Source: Stappia sp.
GTDB taxonomy: Bacteria; Pseudomonadota; Alphaproteobacteria; Rhizobiales; Stappiaceae
DNA length: 64,000 nt
Direction: 5' to 3'
NCBI RefSeq assembly: GCF_040110915.1
Contig: NZ_CP157793.1
Span: forward strand, 322,939 to 386,938
Of the stretch, positions 26,874 to 35,622 are shown in pieces; the stretch's first letter is position 1; each line of letters begins with the position of its first letter. A program made the position numbers and the translations under genes. Below the pieces are notes generated by a model. It was not told the DNA's origin. It saw only the letters and a program-made list of their open reading frames with translations, and did not search any database.

Positions 26874-27599
26874 ATGCCGTTCAAGCGTGGACCGGCGCCA
26901 CTGGTCGAGGACGCCACCCACCCGTTCAATCTCGAGATCTTCAACGAGAATCCCAACGACCAGACCTTCGTGATGATCGCCGACCCGGGCACCCAGACGG
27001 TGACGCCGAGCGGTCCGGCGGCGCAGACGCTCGCCTGGCTCGTCGGGGTGATCCCGGGCAAGGTGGGCAGCCTCGTCTCAAGCGGATGTTTCTACTGGGC
27101 CGAGGATTTCGCGCTGGGTCTCGGATCGATCACCCAGGCGGGGGCGGGCACGTTCCTGGCAACGGTCGCCGCGCCGATGGCGAACGGGGGAACCAACGAC
27201 GTGTCGGCCGGGTTCACCGGCACGGCCGGTCATGGCGCGCCGAAGGTGACGGCCCTGTCGAAGACCTCGAGTACGAAGTTCACGATGAACAGCGACGGCA
27301 CCGTGCCGACGGCCGGCGAGCAGAGCGCGGCGCTGGTCTATTATGCCGCCGCCTGGTCCATCGGCGAGGAGGCGGTCGCCGGGCGCTTTTCGCCTGCAAG
27401 CGCCATCCGCTACCTGCCCAACACGGTGGCGACGCTCGCGCCCGGGCCCGCCTATTCGGTCCGCGCCGGCCCCTCCGCCACGGATGCGGGCGATGTGCTC
27501 GACCCGACGCTGGTGAGCAGTGCCTATCCGGTCGATTTCGCCGGCGTGCCCATCGTGCGCCTGACCTACACGGCGAGCAATACCTTCGTCCCGCACTGA
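26874..27599 (+). CDS. RhiA-like protein, second paralogue
   Basis: 241 residues, no signal peptide. Compared with the preceding gene it shows the same landmarks in the same order: FNLEIFNENPNDQTFVMIAD, TLAWLVGVIPG, and the ending YPVDFAGVPIVRLTYTASNTF. The middle differs, with SGCFYWAEDFALGLGSITQ and an AVAGRFSPASA segment. The two genes therefore arose by an old duplication and diverged. A strong ribosome site (GGAAGGAGCTTGAA) stands before the ATG, 72 bp after the first gene. Co-expression as a pair suggests a hetero-complex or two related ligands. Function unknown. Confidence 0.55.
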   Translation: MPFKRGPAPLVEDATHPFNLEIFNENPNDQTFVMIADPGTQTVTPSGPAAQTLAWLVGVIPGKVGSLVSSGCFYWAEDFALGLGSITQAGAGTFLATVAAPMANGGTNDVSAGFTGTAGHGAPKVTALSKTSSTKFTMNSDGTVPTAGEQSAALVYYAAAWSIGEEAVAGRFSPASAIRYLPNTVATLAPGPAYSVRAGPSATDAGDVLDPTLVSSAYPVDFAGVPIVRLTYTASNTFVPH

Positions 27600-27715
27600 G
27601 GCGTCTTGCGGCTCCCGCCCCCTCGACGCGCGCACACCGCGTGCAATATAGCCGGCGGTACGCCCGTGCGCCGTGGCGCGCGGGCGCGGGCGCGGGACCA
27701 GGAGGGAGACGATCC

Positions 27716-28060
27716 GTGATCGCCGTGATTTTCGAAGTCGAGCCCAGGGACGGGCATCGCGAGGCCTATCTCGACATCGCCGCGGAGCTGAAGCCCCTGC
27801 TCGGGGACGCCGACGGCTTCATATCCGTCGAACGCTTCGAGAGCCTGACGCAGCCGGGCAAGCTCCTGTCGCTGTCCTTCTGGCGCGACGAGGCCGCGCT
27901 CACCGCCTGGCGGCATCAGGCCGAACACCGCCTGGCGCAGACGGCCGGGCGGACGAGGCATTTCGCCGATTACCGCCTGCGCGTCGCGGGCGTGATCCGC
28001 GACTACGGCATGACCGAGCGCGATCAGGCGCCCGACGACAGCGTGGCGCTGCACGGTTGA
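27716..28060 (+). CDS. Antibiotic-biosynthesis-monooxygenase (ABM) domain protein
   Basis: 114 residues from a GTG at 27716 with GGAGGGAGAC just upstream. The fold is the small ferredoxin-like ABM dimer: AVIFEVEPRDGHREAYLDIAAEL, then FISVERFESLTQPGKLLSLSFW, then ALTAWRHQAEHRLAQTAGR. The SFWRDEAALTAWRHQAEH stretch is the commonest signature of these proteins, which may be heme-degrading, quinol-modifying or of unknown activity. It follows the RhiA-like pair by 116 bp on the same strand; a common transcript is possible. Confidence 0.83.
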   Translation: MIAVIFEVEPRDGHREAYLDIAAELKPLLGDADGFISVERFESLTQPGKLLSLSFWRDEAALTAWRHQAEHRLAQTAGRTRHFADYRLRVAGVIRDYGMTERDQAPDDSVALHG

Positions 28061-28091
28061 GGCAACGCCGCGCGGGTGGGCGCGACGGCGC

Positions 28092-29006
28092 CTATCCCTC
28101 GGGCAGCACCAGAACCGTCGCCGCCTCGGGCAGGGTGCGCCGGCTGGCGACATAGAGCGGCGTGTCGCTGCGTTGCACGGGGTAGCCCTCGCTCGCCATG
28201 CGGCCGACGAAACTCTCCAGCGAGCCGTAGGTATAGGCGTGCATCGGCACGATCACGCGCGGCGACAGCGCCTTGAGCACCTCGATCAGGCTGTCGAGGC
28301 GCAGCGTGGAGGCGTTGTCGACGGGCGCGAAGACGATGTCGATCGTCCCGAGTCGCGCCAGGTCCTCCTGGGTCAGGCGATGGTGCAGATGGCCCAGATG
28401 GGCGATGCACAGATCCGCCGTTTCGAACACGAAGATCGAATTGCCGAGCCTGCGGGTCTCGCCGTCCCAGCCGCGGATGTTGGTCTGCAGGTTGCGGATG
28501 CGCACGTCGTCCACGACGAGGTCGTGGTCCATCGGACCGCCGTCCGGGTTCCAGCCGAGCAGCACATGCTCGATGCCCGGATCGGGATTGAGGGTGAAAT
28601 GGGTGGAATGGGCGCCGTTCATCGTCACGATGCGCGGCAGGCGCTCGGGTCTGTGAATGGCGTTGTAGTCGGTGGCGATGCGCACGCCCATCGGCGTTTC
28701 GATCTCGAAGGTCGCATGTCCCACGTAGCGGATGCCGACCTCGTCGCGGGCCAGCGATGCCGGCCGGACAAGGGACGCCCGATGGAGGTAAGACGCGCGC
28801 TGCATCTGCGGACTATCGCGAAACCACCCGTCGGCCAGCAACTGGCAGGACGCGGCCGCCTGCCCCACCAGAGCGAGGACGACGCCCGCCGCCAGCAGCA
28901 GACCGGCGAGAGGCGGACGCAGAGCCGCACGCAAGGTCGGAGCGGCCGGCATGCCGCGCGCCCACGGGCGGTTCCGGTCCCTCGAGACCCTTGCAAGGCT
29001 TGGCAT
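28092..29006 (-). CDS. Exported metallo-beta-lactamase-fold hydrolase
   Basis: 304 residues from the ATG at 29006 (GGAGGG before it). A hydrophobic signal/anchor lies at about 33-53. The domain opens with VGHATFEIETPMGVRIATDYN, as in UlaG-like MBL proteins, has NGAHSTHFT in place of the usual HxHxDH, LGWNPDGG, then IAHLGHLHHRLTQEDLARLG, and a final IVPMHAYTYGS. These histidines are consistent with a one- or two-metal site, although the central motif is atypical. The substrate is unknown. It is separated by 59 bp from the patatin gene on the same strand and is probably transcribed with it. Confidence 0.8.
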   Translation of the reverse strand: MPSLARVSRDRNRPWARGMPAAPTLRAALRPPLAGLLLAAGVVLALVGQAAASCQLLADGWFRDSPQMQRASYLHRASLVRPASLARDEVGIRYVGHATFEIETPMGVRIATDYNAIHRPERLPRIVTMNGAHSTHFTLNPDPGIEHVLLGWNPDGGPMDHDLVVDDVRIRNLQTNIRGWDGETRRLGNSIFVFETADLCIAHLGHLHHRLTQEDLARLGTIDIVFAPVDNASTLRLDSLIEVLKALSPRVIVPMHAYTYGSLESFVGRMASEGYPVQRSDTPLYVASRRTLPEAATVLVLPEG

Positions 29007-29065
29007 GGCGACCCTCCGCTTTCGCACCTGACCCAACGGAAAGGGTAGGCACGCGCCGGCGGAGT

Positions 29066-29920
29066 TCAAGACGCGGCGCGGCGGCCTCTCTCGAAGGCCT
29101 CGATCGCCGCGTCGATGCGGCGCTTGACCGTCTCGCGCATCGGCTCGGCGGCGGCGAGGATCTTCTCCGTCTTCATGAAGTCGAGCACCCGGAAGGCGGC
29201 GATGTCCGGCTTGACCAGGATGTCCGGCTGGCGATTGCGCAGTTTCTCGTGTGTGATCGACTGCATCAGGATCTGGGTGGCGCCGAACACCGCGTCGCCC
29301 GCCCCGGGGATCGCCCGCCCCTTGCGCGGCATCGGCGAGCCGACGACGTCGGAGGCGATCACGATATCGATGTCGTCGGGAAGCGCGTCGAAGGGCAGGG
29401 GATTGACGAGCCCGCCGTCGACCATGATGCGCTCGCCCACCAGAACCGGCTTGAACAGCGCGGGGATCGCGATCGAGGCGGCGACGGCGGTCTGCACGCA
29501 GCCCTCCGTCAGCCGCGCTTCCCGGCACTGGAAGAAATCGGTGGCGATCAGCGTCAGCGGCATGCGCATCCCGTCGAAGGTCTCGGGAATGTGCTGGCCG
29601 ACGAAATGCTCGACCACCTTTCCGGCATCGAACTGCATGATGGTCGGGCTGCCCCAGATGTCGCCGAAGCGGCGCGGCCGCAGCTTCCACAGCCGCGAGA
29701 AGACGGCGTTACGGTCCTTGAAGGTCTGCTTGGAGACCTCGCGCAGGTCCTCGCCGCTGAGCCCGCCGGCATAGCCGGCCGCGAAGATCGCGCCGATGGA
29801 GGTACCCGTCACCGCCGAGGCGACCATGCCCAGGTCGTCGAGCGCTTCGATGACCGGCACATGGGCCATGCCCCGCGCGCCCCCGCCGCCGAGCGCCAGT
29901 CCGATCCGGGGTGTCGCCAT
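29066..29920 (-). CDS. Patatin-like phospholipase, RssA type
   Basis: 284 residues. The oxyanion loop GGGGARGMAHVPVIEAL, the nucleophile elbow GTSIGAIFAAGYAGG (GxSxG) and the catalytic aspartate in VDGGLVNPLPFD (DGG) are all in place, so this Ser-Asp dyad hydrolase should be active. LKPRRFGDIWGSP and the C-terminal KPDIAAFRVLDF match the RssA/NTE branch. It acts on phospholipids or other acyl esters. There is no signal peptide, hence a cytoplasmic or membrane-associated role. It is the first gene of a two-gene unit with the MBL-fold protein. Confidence 0.92.
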   Translation of the reverse strand: MATPRIGLALGGGGARGMAHVPVIEALDDLGMVASAVTGTSIGAIFAAGYAGGLSGEDLREVSKQTFKDRNAVFSRLWKLRPRRFGDIWGSPTIMQFDAGKVVEHFVGQHIPETFDGMRMPLTLIATDFFQCREARLTEGCVQTAVAASIAIPALFKPVLVGERIMVDGGLVNPLPFDALPDDIDIVIASDVVGSPMPRKGRAIPGAGDAVFGATQILMQSITHEKLRNRQPDILVKPDIAAFRVLDFMKTEKILAAAEPMRETVKRRIDAAIEAFERGRRAAS

Positions 29921-30490
29921 GGTCCGTCTCCGCCTGTGCCGGGTCTGTGTCGGGCGAATCGCCCTCGCTCCAGCCTGCATTCAACTAGAGGAATGCGGAA
30001 GCCCTGTGACCGGGGCGAGAGGTGACGGGTGCCGGGCTCCCTCGAGATGGCAATGCCGCTGCCCTCGGCAGGGAAACCTCCGCCCGGGTTTTGCGAGTTG
30101 GCGGCGATGCCGGTTTGCAGGGAGCCGTTGAAAAAGTGCGGTCGGTCGTGCGTGGGTTGGGCGCCGCGTCTTCCAGACGTCTTCGATCCTGTTTTTCAGC
30201 GCCTGATTTCTTTGCTTGCGATATTCGATTGGGGGCGTCCGCAGATCTCTAAAGCGAATAGCCATATTCAACTTTGGCGAAAATAATAATACTTAAATTT
30301 GATGAATTTAACTCTGGGTAATGCATGTCAAATTTTACAATCTCTAGCCCTTGCCGCAAGCTCTCCGAGTTCGTTTGATTTGCGAGGGTTGCAGAGCGTT
30401 TTCGGCACTCCTGAAGCTTGTTGCGGGAAAATCCTGAAAGAACGCCTTTACGCAGAATGCCCTTTGAAGAAAGCAAGTGGAGTCGCCCGT
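29921..30490. other. 570-bp intergenic region with low-GC segment
   Basis: Between the divergent patatin and the giant repeat protein genes. The part from about 30240 to 30320 is markedly AT-rich against the GC-rich surroundings and is the likely promoter area for the repeat protein. A run GGGAGCCGTTGAAAAAG (about 30119-30135) looks like the end of some insertion elements, but no transposase remnant can be recognised. No other gene is supported. Confidence 0.4.
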
Positions 30491-33400
30491 ATGTCCGATC
30501 CGTTGACCAATCATTCACCACTCGCGCTCGCCGTGTCCGGGACGGTGTCGGAAGACGGTCCGACCCTGACGGTGGCGGCGGACTTCACGGATGTGGACGC
30601 GAGCGACACGCACAGCTTCACGGTGGACACGACCGGCACGCTTGGCAGCGTGACGAATGTGGGCGACGGGACCTTCGTCTACGACCCGGCGGGAGCGTTC
30701 GAGCATCTCGCGGCCGGCGAGAGCGCGACGGACACGTTCACCTACACGGTGGACGACGGCAATGGCGGCACGTCGAGCGAGACGGTCACGATCACGGTCA
30801 CGGGCGTGAACGACGCGCCGGTGGCGCTCGCCGTCTCCGGGACTGTGTCGGAAGACGGCCCGACCCTGACGGTGGCGGCGGACTTCACGGACGCGGACGC
30901 GAGCGACACGCATACGTTCACGGTGAACACAACCGGCACGCTTGGCAGCGTGACGAATGTGGGCGACGGAACCTTCGTCTACGACCCGGCGGGAGCGTTC
31001 GAGCATCTCGCGGCCGGCGAGAGTGCGACGGACACCTTCACCTACACGGTGGACGACGGCAATGGCGGCACGTCGAGCGAGACGGTCACGATCACGGTCA
31101 CGGGCGTGAACGACGCGCCGGTGGCGCTCGCCGTGTCCGGGACGGTGTCGGAAGACGGCCCGACCCTGACGGTGGCGGCGGACTTCACGGATGTGGACGC
31201 GAGCGACACGCATACGTTCACGATTGATACGACCGGCACGCTCGGCAGCGTGACGAATGTGGGCGACGGGACCTTCGTCTACGATCCTGGGGGAGCGTTC
31301 GAGCATCTCGCGGCCGGCGAGAGCGCGACGGACACGTTCACCTACACGGTGGACGACGGCAATGGCGGCACGTCGAGCGAGACGGTCACGATCACGGTGA
31401 CGGGGGTGAACGACGCGCCGGTGGCGCTCGCCGTGTACGGGACGGTGTCGGAAGACGGCCCGACCCTGACGGTGGCGGCGGACTTCACGGATGTGGACGC
31501 GAGCGACACGCACAGCTTCACGGTGGACACGACCGGCACGCTTGGCAGCGTGACGAATGTGGGCGACGGGACCTTCGTCTACGACCCGGCGGGAGCGTTC
31601 GAGCATCTCGCGGCCGGCGAGAGCGCGACGGACACGTTCACCTACACGGTGAACGACGGCAATGGCGGCACATCGAGCGAGACGGTCACGATCACGGTGA
31701 CGGGGGTGAACGACGCGCCGGTGGCGCTCGCCGTGTCCGGGACGGTGTCGGAAGACGGCCCGACCCTGACGGTGGCGGCGGACTTCTCGGACGCGGACGC
31801 GAGCGACACGCATACGTTCACGGTGAACACAACCGGCACGCTTGGCAGCGTGACGAATGTGGGCGACGGAACCTTCGTCTACGACCCGGCGGGAGCGTTC
31901 GAGCATCTCGCGGCCGGCGAGAGCGCGACGGACACGTTCACCTACACGGTGGACGACGGGCAGGGCGGCACGTCGAGCGAGACGGTCACGATCACGGTGA
32001 CGGGGATGAACGACGCGCCGGTGGCGCTCGCCGTGTCCGGGACGGTGTCGGAAGACGGCCCGACCCTGACGGTGGCGGCGGACTTCACGGATGTGGATGC
32101 GAGCGACACGCATACGTTCACGGTGAACACAACCGGCACGCTTGGCAGCGTGACGAATGTGGGCGACGGAACCTTCGTCTACGACCCGGCGGGAGCGTTC
32201 GAGCATCTCGCGGCCGGCGAGAGTGCGACGGACACCTTCACCTACACGGTGGACGACGGCAATGGCGGCACGTCGAGCGAGACGGTCACGATCACGGTCA
32301 CGGGCGTGAACGACGCGCCGGTGGCGCTCGCCGTGTCCGGGACGGTGTCGGAAGACGGCCCGACCCTGACGGTGGCGGCGGACTTCACGGATGTGGACGC
32401 GAGCGACACGCATACGTTCACGATTGATACGACCGGCACGCTCGGCAGCGTGACGAATGTGGGCGACGGGACCTTCGTCTACGATCCTGGGGGAGCGTTC
32501 GAGCATCTCGCGGCCGGCGAGAGCGCGACGGACACGTTCACCTACACGGTGGACGACGGCAATGGCGGCACGTCGAGCGAGACGGTCACGATCACGGTGA
32601 CGGGGGTGAACGACGCGCCGGTGGCGCTCGCCGTGTACGGGACGGTGTCGGAAGACGGCCCGACCCTGACGGTGGCGGCGGACTTCACGGATGCCGACGC
32701 GAGCGACACGCACAGCTTCACGATTGATACGACCGGCACGCTCGGCAGCGTGACGAATGTGGGCGACGGGACCTTCGTCTACGACCCGGCGGGAGCGTTC
32801 GAGCATCTCGCGGCCGGCGAGAGCGCGACGGACACGTTCACCTACACGGTGAACGACGGCAATGGCGGCACGTCGACGGAGACGGTCACTATCACGGTGA
32901 CGGGGCAGGTCGAGGCGATCAAACTCATCGCGTCGGATGGCGACACCCTGGATTCGTTCGGATATGCGACCGCTGTCAACGATCTCGCGGTGGGGGTGGT
33001 CGGCGCGCGCGGCGATGACGACGGCGGTAACGGCGCCGGGGCAGTCTATGTCTATACGCCGAACGGATCTCAAGGCTTCGATCAGGTCAAGCTGACCGCG
33101 TCCGATGCGACTGCCGGGGCGGCCTTTGGCTACAGCACTGCGATCAACACGGCCGGGACGGTTGCGGTCGGAGCCTTTCTTGATGGTGAAAACGGTTATC
33201 GCTCTGGTGCGGTTTACGTGTACGAGCCGGACGGCAACGGCGGGTACGTCGAGACCAAGCTGATGGCGTCCGACGGCACGCCGCAAGACCGTTTCGGCAT
33301 GGGCGTATCGATCAACGATGCCGGTGTCGTCGCGGTCGGCGCGAGCTACGCGATGGGCGCGGTGTGGGAGACGGGCGCGGTCTATGTGTACGAACCGAAC

Positions 33401-34504
33401 GGGGCTGGCGGGTACGACGAGACGAAGCTGGTTCCTTCCGATGGTTGGCCGGACGACAGATTCGGTTACCCCACCGTGATCAATGACGCGGGCGTGGTGT
33501 TCGTCGGTTCCCGGATGCACAACGACGGGGCCGGATCGGACAGCGGTGCGGTCTATCTGTTCCATCCCGATGGGGCCGGAGGATACACCGAGAGCAAGCT
33601 GACTGCCTCGGATGGGACGGCACTGGACTATTTTGGTGTCAGCGGTGGGGTGAACGATGCCGGCACCGTCGCCGTTGGCGCCTATGGCGTGGACGCGAAC
33701 GGAACGGATGCAGGTGCAATATACGTGTATGAACCTGACGGCGCGGGCGGCTATATCGAAACCCGTATCCTGGCGAGCGACGGGGCAGCGGGCGACAACT
33801 TCGGCTGGTCGGTCGCGATCAATGACGATGGTGTCATCGTCGCCAGCGGGAACCGGAACGACGATGCCGGCTCGAACTCCGGATCGGCATATGTTTACAT
33901 TCCCGATGGGACGGGCGGTTATTCGGAAGTCAAGCTGACGGCGCCGGACGCCAGCGCGGGCGATTCGTTCAGTTATTCGGTTGCCATCAATGCCGACGGC
34001 GTCGTGATGATCGGAGCGACCGCCGGAGACGGGCAGCAAGCCGACAGCGGCGCCGTCTACGTCTATACCCCCGACGGTCTGGGCGGATACGTCGGGCCGG
34101 ACGGGACCGTCTATCAGCCCACGGTGGCGGATCTCGCGGTGACGGGAACCACCGGGGCCGACATGCTCGCGGCCGGCACGGGAGACGACGAACTCGACGG
34201 CCTTGCCGGAGACGACCTGCTTGCCGGGGGCGCGGGCAGCGATGTCCTTACCGGGGGCACGGGAGCGGACATTTTCCAGTTCAAGTCTCTGGAGGCCGGT
34301 CATGATGTCGTCACGGACTTCGACGTGGGGGCGGGCGATATCCTGGAGTTTGAAAGCGCGACGTTTGCCTCCTTCTCCGAGGTGATGCTGGCGGCGCAGG
34401 ACGACGGAACGGATACGACGATTGCCATCGACGCAGATACATCGGTTCGCTTGGACGGGGTCGTCGTGAGCGCCCTGTCCTCCGACGACTTCAGCTTCGT
34501 CTGA
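30491..34504 (+). CDS. Large secreted RTX protein: VCBS/cadherin-like repeats, FG-GAP propeller, calcium-binding tail
   Basis: 1337 residues. The ATG at 30491 has GTGGAG nine bases upstream; an in-frame ATG at 30299 lacks any site, and its leader looks non-coding. Residues about 11-810 are eight 100-residue VCBS/cadherin-like (tandem-95) domains, each with SGTVSEDGPTLTVAADFTD and TGVNDAPVAL. About 812-1205 holds seven FG-GAP blades (each like DGAAGDNFGWSVAIND then GAVYVYEPDG), a beta-propeller. About 1215-1262 are RTX nonapeptides (GGAGSDVLTGGTGADIF), then a C-terminal domain as in type I-secreted proteins. The N-terminus lacks a signal peptide, which fits type I export. Likely a surface adhesin or matrix protein; no HlyB/HlyD/TolC export genes are beside it. 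Confidence 0.88.
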   Translation: MSDPLTNHSPLALAVSGTVSEDGPTLTVAADFTDVDASDTHSFTVDTTGTLGSVTNVGDGTFVYDPAGAFEHLAAGESATDTFTYTVDDGNGGTSSETVTITVTGVNDAPVALAVSGTVSEDGPTLTVAADFTDADASDTHTFTVNTTGTLGSVTNVGDGTFVYDPAGAFEHLAAGESATDTFTYTVDDGNGGTSSETVTITVTGVNDAPVALAVSGTVSEDGPTLTVAADFTDVDASDTHTFTIDTTGTLGSVTNVGDGTFVYDPGGAFEHLAAGESATDTFTYTVDDGNGGTSSETVTITVTGVNDAPVALAVYGTVSEDGPTLTVAADFTDVDASDTHSFTVDTTGTLGSVTNVGDGTFVYDPAGAFEHLAAGESATDTFTYTVNDGNGGTSSETVTITVTGVNDAPVALAVSGTVSEDGPTLTVAADFSDADASDTHTFTVNTTGTLGSVTNVGDGTFVYDPAGAFEHLAAGESATDTFTYTVDDGQGGTSSETVTITVTGMNDAPVALAVSGTVSEDGPTLTVAADFTDVDASDTHTFTVNTTGTLGSVTNVGDGTFVYDPAGAFEHLAAGESATDTFTYTVDDGNGGTSSETVTITVTGVNDAPVALAVSGTVSEDGPTLTVAADFTDVDASDTHTFTIDTTGTLGSVTNVGDGTFVYDPGGAFEHLAAGESATDTFTYTVDDGNGGTSSETVTITVTGVNDAPVALAVYGTVSEDGPTLTVAADFTDADASDTHSFTIDTTGTLGSVTNVGDGTFVYDPAGAFEHLAAGESATDTFTYTVNDGNGGTSTETVTITVTGQVEAIKLIASDGDTLDSFGYATAVNDLAVGVVGARGDDDGGNGAGAVYVYTPNGSQGFDQVKLTASDATAGAAFGYSTAINTAGTVAVGAFLDGENGYRSGAVYVYEPDGNGGYVETKLMASDGTPQDRFGMGVSINDAGVVAVGASYAMGAVWETGAVYVYEPNGAGGYDETKLVPSDGWPDDRFGYPTVINDAGVVFVGSRMHNDGAGSDSGAVYLFHPDGAGGYTESKLTASDGTALDYFGVSGGVNDAGTVAVGAYGVDANGTDAGAIYVYEPDGAGGYIETRILASDGAAGDNFGWSVAINDDGVIVASGNRNDDAGSNSGSAYVYIPDGTGGYSEVKLTAPDASAGDSFSYSVAINADGVVMIGATAGDGQQADSGAVYVYTPDGLGGYVGPDGTVYQPTVADLAVTGTTGADMLAAGTGDDELDGLAGDDLLAGGAGSDVLTGGTGADIFQFKSLEAGHDVVTDFDVGAGDILEFESATFASFSEVMLAAQDDGTDTTIAIDADTSVRLDGVVVSALSSDDFSFV
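30521..32920 (+). repeat. Eight tandem 300-bp coding repeats
   Basis: Units begin at 30521, 30821, 31121, 31421, 31721, 32021, 32321 and 32621, each exactly 300 bp and in frame. Variation is confined to a few codons (for example VDTT, NTTG or IDTT variants and ASGT versus AVYG at the junction). Units 3 and 7 look identical throughout; units 2 and 6, and 4 and 8, share private variants, so a block of about three to four units was copied 1200 bp apart. Confidence 0.95.
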
Positions 34505-34524
34505 GCAACGCTGAACCGCTTGAC

Positions 34525-34560
34525 GTCGCACGCGCCCGGAGCCATCCGGGCGCGTGCGAC
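34525..34560 (+). terminator. Long perfect hairpin after the repeat-protein gene
   Basis: A 16-bp perfect stem (34525-34540 with 34545-34560, beginning GTCGCACGCG; loop GCCA) lies 21 bp beyond the stop. There is no T-run, but stem strength and position make a terminator the best reading. Confidence 0.75.
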
Positions 34561-35025
34561 CAATGGGACGTGGATTGCCCTTCGGCGTCGATCCAAAACC
34601 TCCGCGCCTTGGCGGCACAGGTGTGCCGCGTGGGTTTGCGAGCGGACCGGTGCGACGGTCTTCTTGGCGTGAAGTCAAGCCGACAGCCTGGGGAATGCCG
34701 ATCTCGGTCCCTGCCGTCCGGGGCATCTGGCGGTCCGATCGGCGGTACCCTGTCACCGGTTCCTGAAATCGCGGCGGTGTGCAAAAAGGCCGCGGGTAGG
34801 GATGGCAAGCATCGCGTGCGGATCCGTTTCCGGCTTGCTCATACGTCGCGGCCGTCTTGCCGCGCGTGCCATCTTGTCTTGCGGGCGGGAATGCGTCACG
34901 ACTCGCTGAAGCGCCCGTGGCCGGTGCGGCACCGGGCAGACAGTCTTGCGGAGCCCCCTCCCTGAGCGTAGCGGATCCCCCTCCTGAGCGTAGCGGAGCC
35001 CTCCGATGATCATAGCGGAGACCCC
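34561..35025. other. 465-bp intergenic region ending in short tandem repeats
   Basis: No gene is supported. Immediately before the VOC gene lie three degenerate copies of a motif of about 21 bp containing GAGCGTAGCGGA (around 34963-34978, 34984-34999 and, diverged as GATCATAGCGGA, 35006-35020), so the ribosome-site region of the next gene is part of a repeat. Confidence 0.5.
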
Positions 35026-35454
35026 ATGAGCGACCTCACGCCCTTTCACCTCGCCTTTCCCGTGCACGACCTGGAAGCGGCGCGCGCCTTCTACCGCGAT
35101 GTGCTCGGCTGCCGGCAGGGCCGCGAATCCGACACCTGGATCGATTTCGACCTGTTCGGTCACCAGATCGTCGCCCATTACGACGCGGCCGCGGCCGCGC
35201 GCGGACCGCTCGTCAATCCGGTCGATGGCGACAATGTCCCCGTGCCGCATTTCGGCGTCGTGCTGACCATGACCGACTGGGATGCGCTGGCGAGGCGGCT
35301 CAAGGCCGATCCCGACACGCGCTGGGTGATCGAGCCGAAGGTCCGCTTCCGGGGCGAGCCGGGCGAGCAGGCGACCCTGTTCATTCTCGATCCGTCCGGC
35401 AACGCGCTCGAGTTCAAGGCCTTCGCCGACATGGGCCAACTCTTCGCGACCTGA
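35026..35454 (+). CDS. VOC (glyoxalase/bleomycin-resistance) family protein
   Basis: 142 residues, two beta-alpha-beta-beta-beta modules. The first begins FHLAFPVHDLEAARAFYRDVLGC, with a potential metal histidine; DFDLFGHQIVAH supplies a second module strand; the ending FILDPSGNALEFKAF gives the usual terminal Glu ligand. This fits small metal-dependent VOC enzymes, often annotated as glyoxalase-like. The substrate is unknown. The start codon sits directly after a short tandem repeat (GCGGAGACCCC) that must act as ribosome site. Confidence 0.87.
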   Translation: MSDLTPFHLAFPVHDLEAARAFYRDVLGCRQGRESDTWIDFDLFGHQIVAHYDAAAAARGPLVNPVDGDNVPVPHFGVVLTMTDWDALARRLKADPDTRWVIEPKVRFRGEPGEQATLFILDPSGNALEFKAFADMGQLFAT

Positions 35455-35622
35455 CCCCGTCCGGGGCCGGCGCGCGTCGGGCGATTGCCTCGCACCCGGC
35501 GGGCGCGCGCGTTCTGCCGTGGTGCGACGCGGAGAAAGGCGTTAGGGTCGTGGAAGTCGGGGGTCGGGCGAGTCGGGCCCGGACGCCCGATCCGCACCCG
35601 TTGTCGACGCCCGCGAGACCTC

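Noticed and set aside
29981..30271. Transposase remnant before the RTX gene
   Set aside because: A basic frame and a GAGCCGTTGAAAAAG run resemble insertion-element debris, but no motif or partner end was found.
30521..32920. CRISPR-like array
   Set aside because: Repeats are 300 bp, contiguous, coding and without spacers; they are protein domains.
30515..34756. A continuous antisense reading frame of about 1400 codons opposite the RTX protein
   Set aside because: It exists because the 300-bp repeat unit is stop-free on the reverse strand and is multiplied eight times; composition is Arg/His/Val-rich with no domain or ribosome site.
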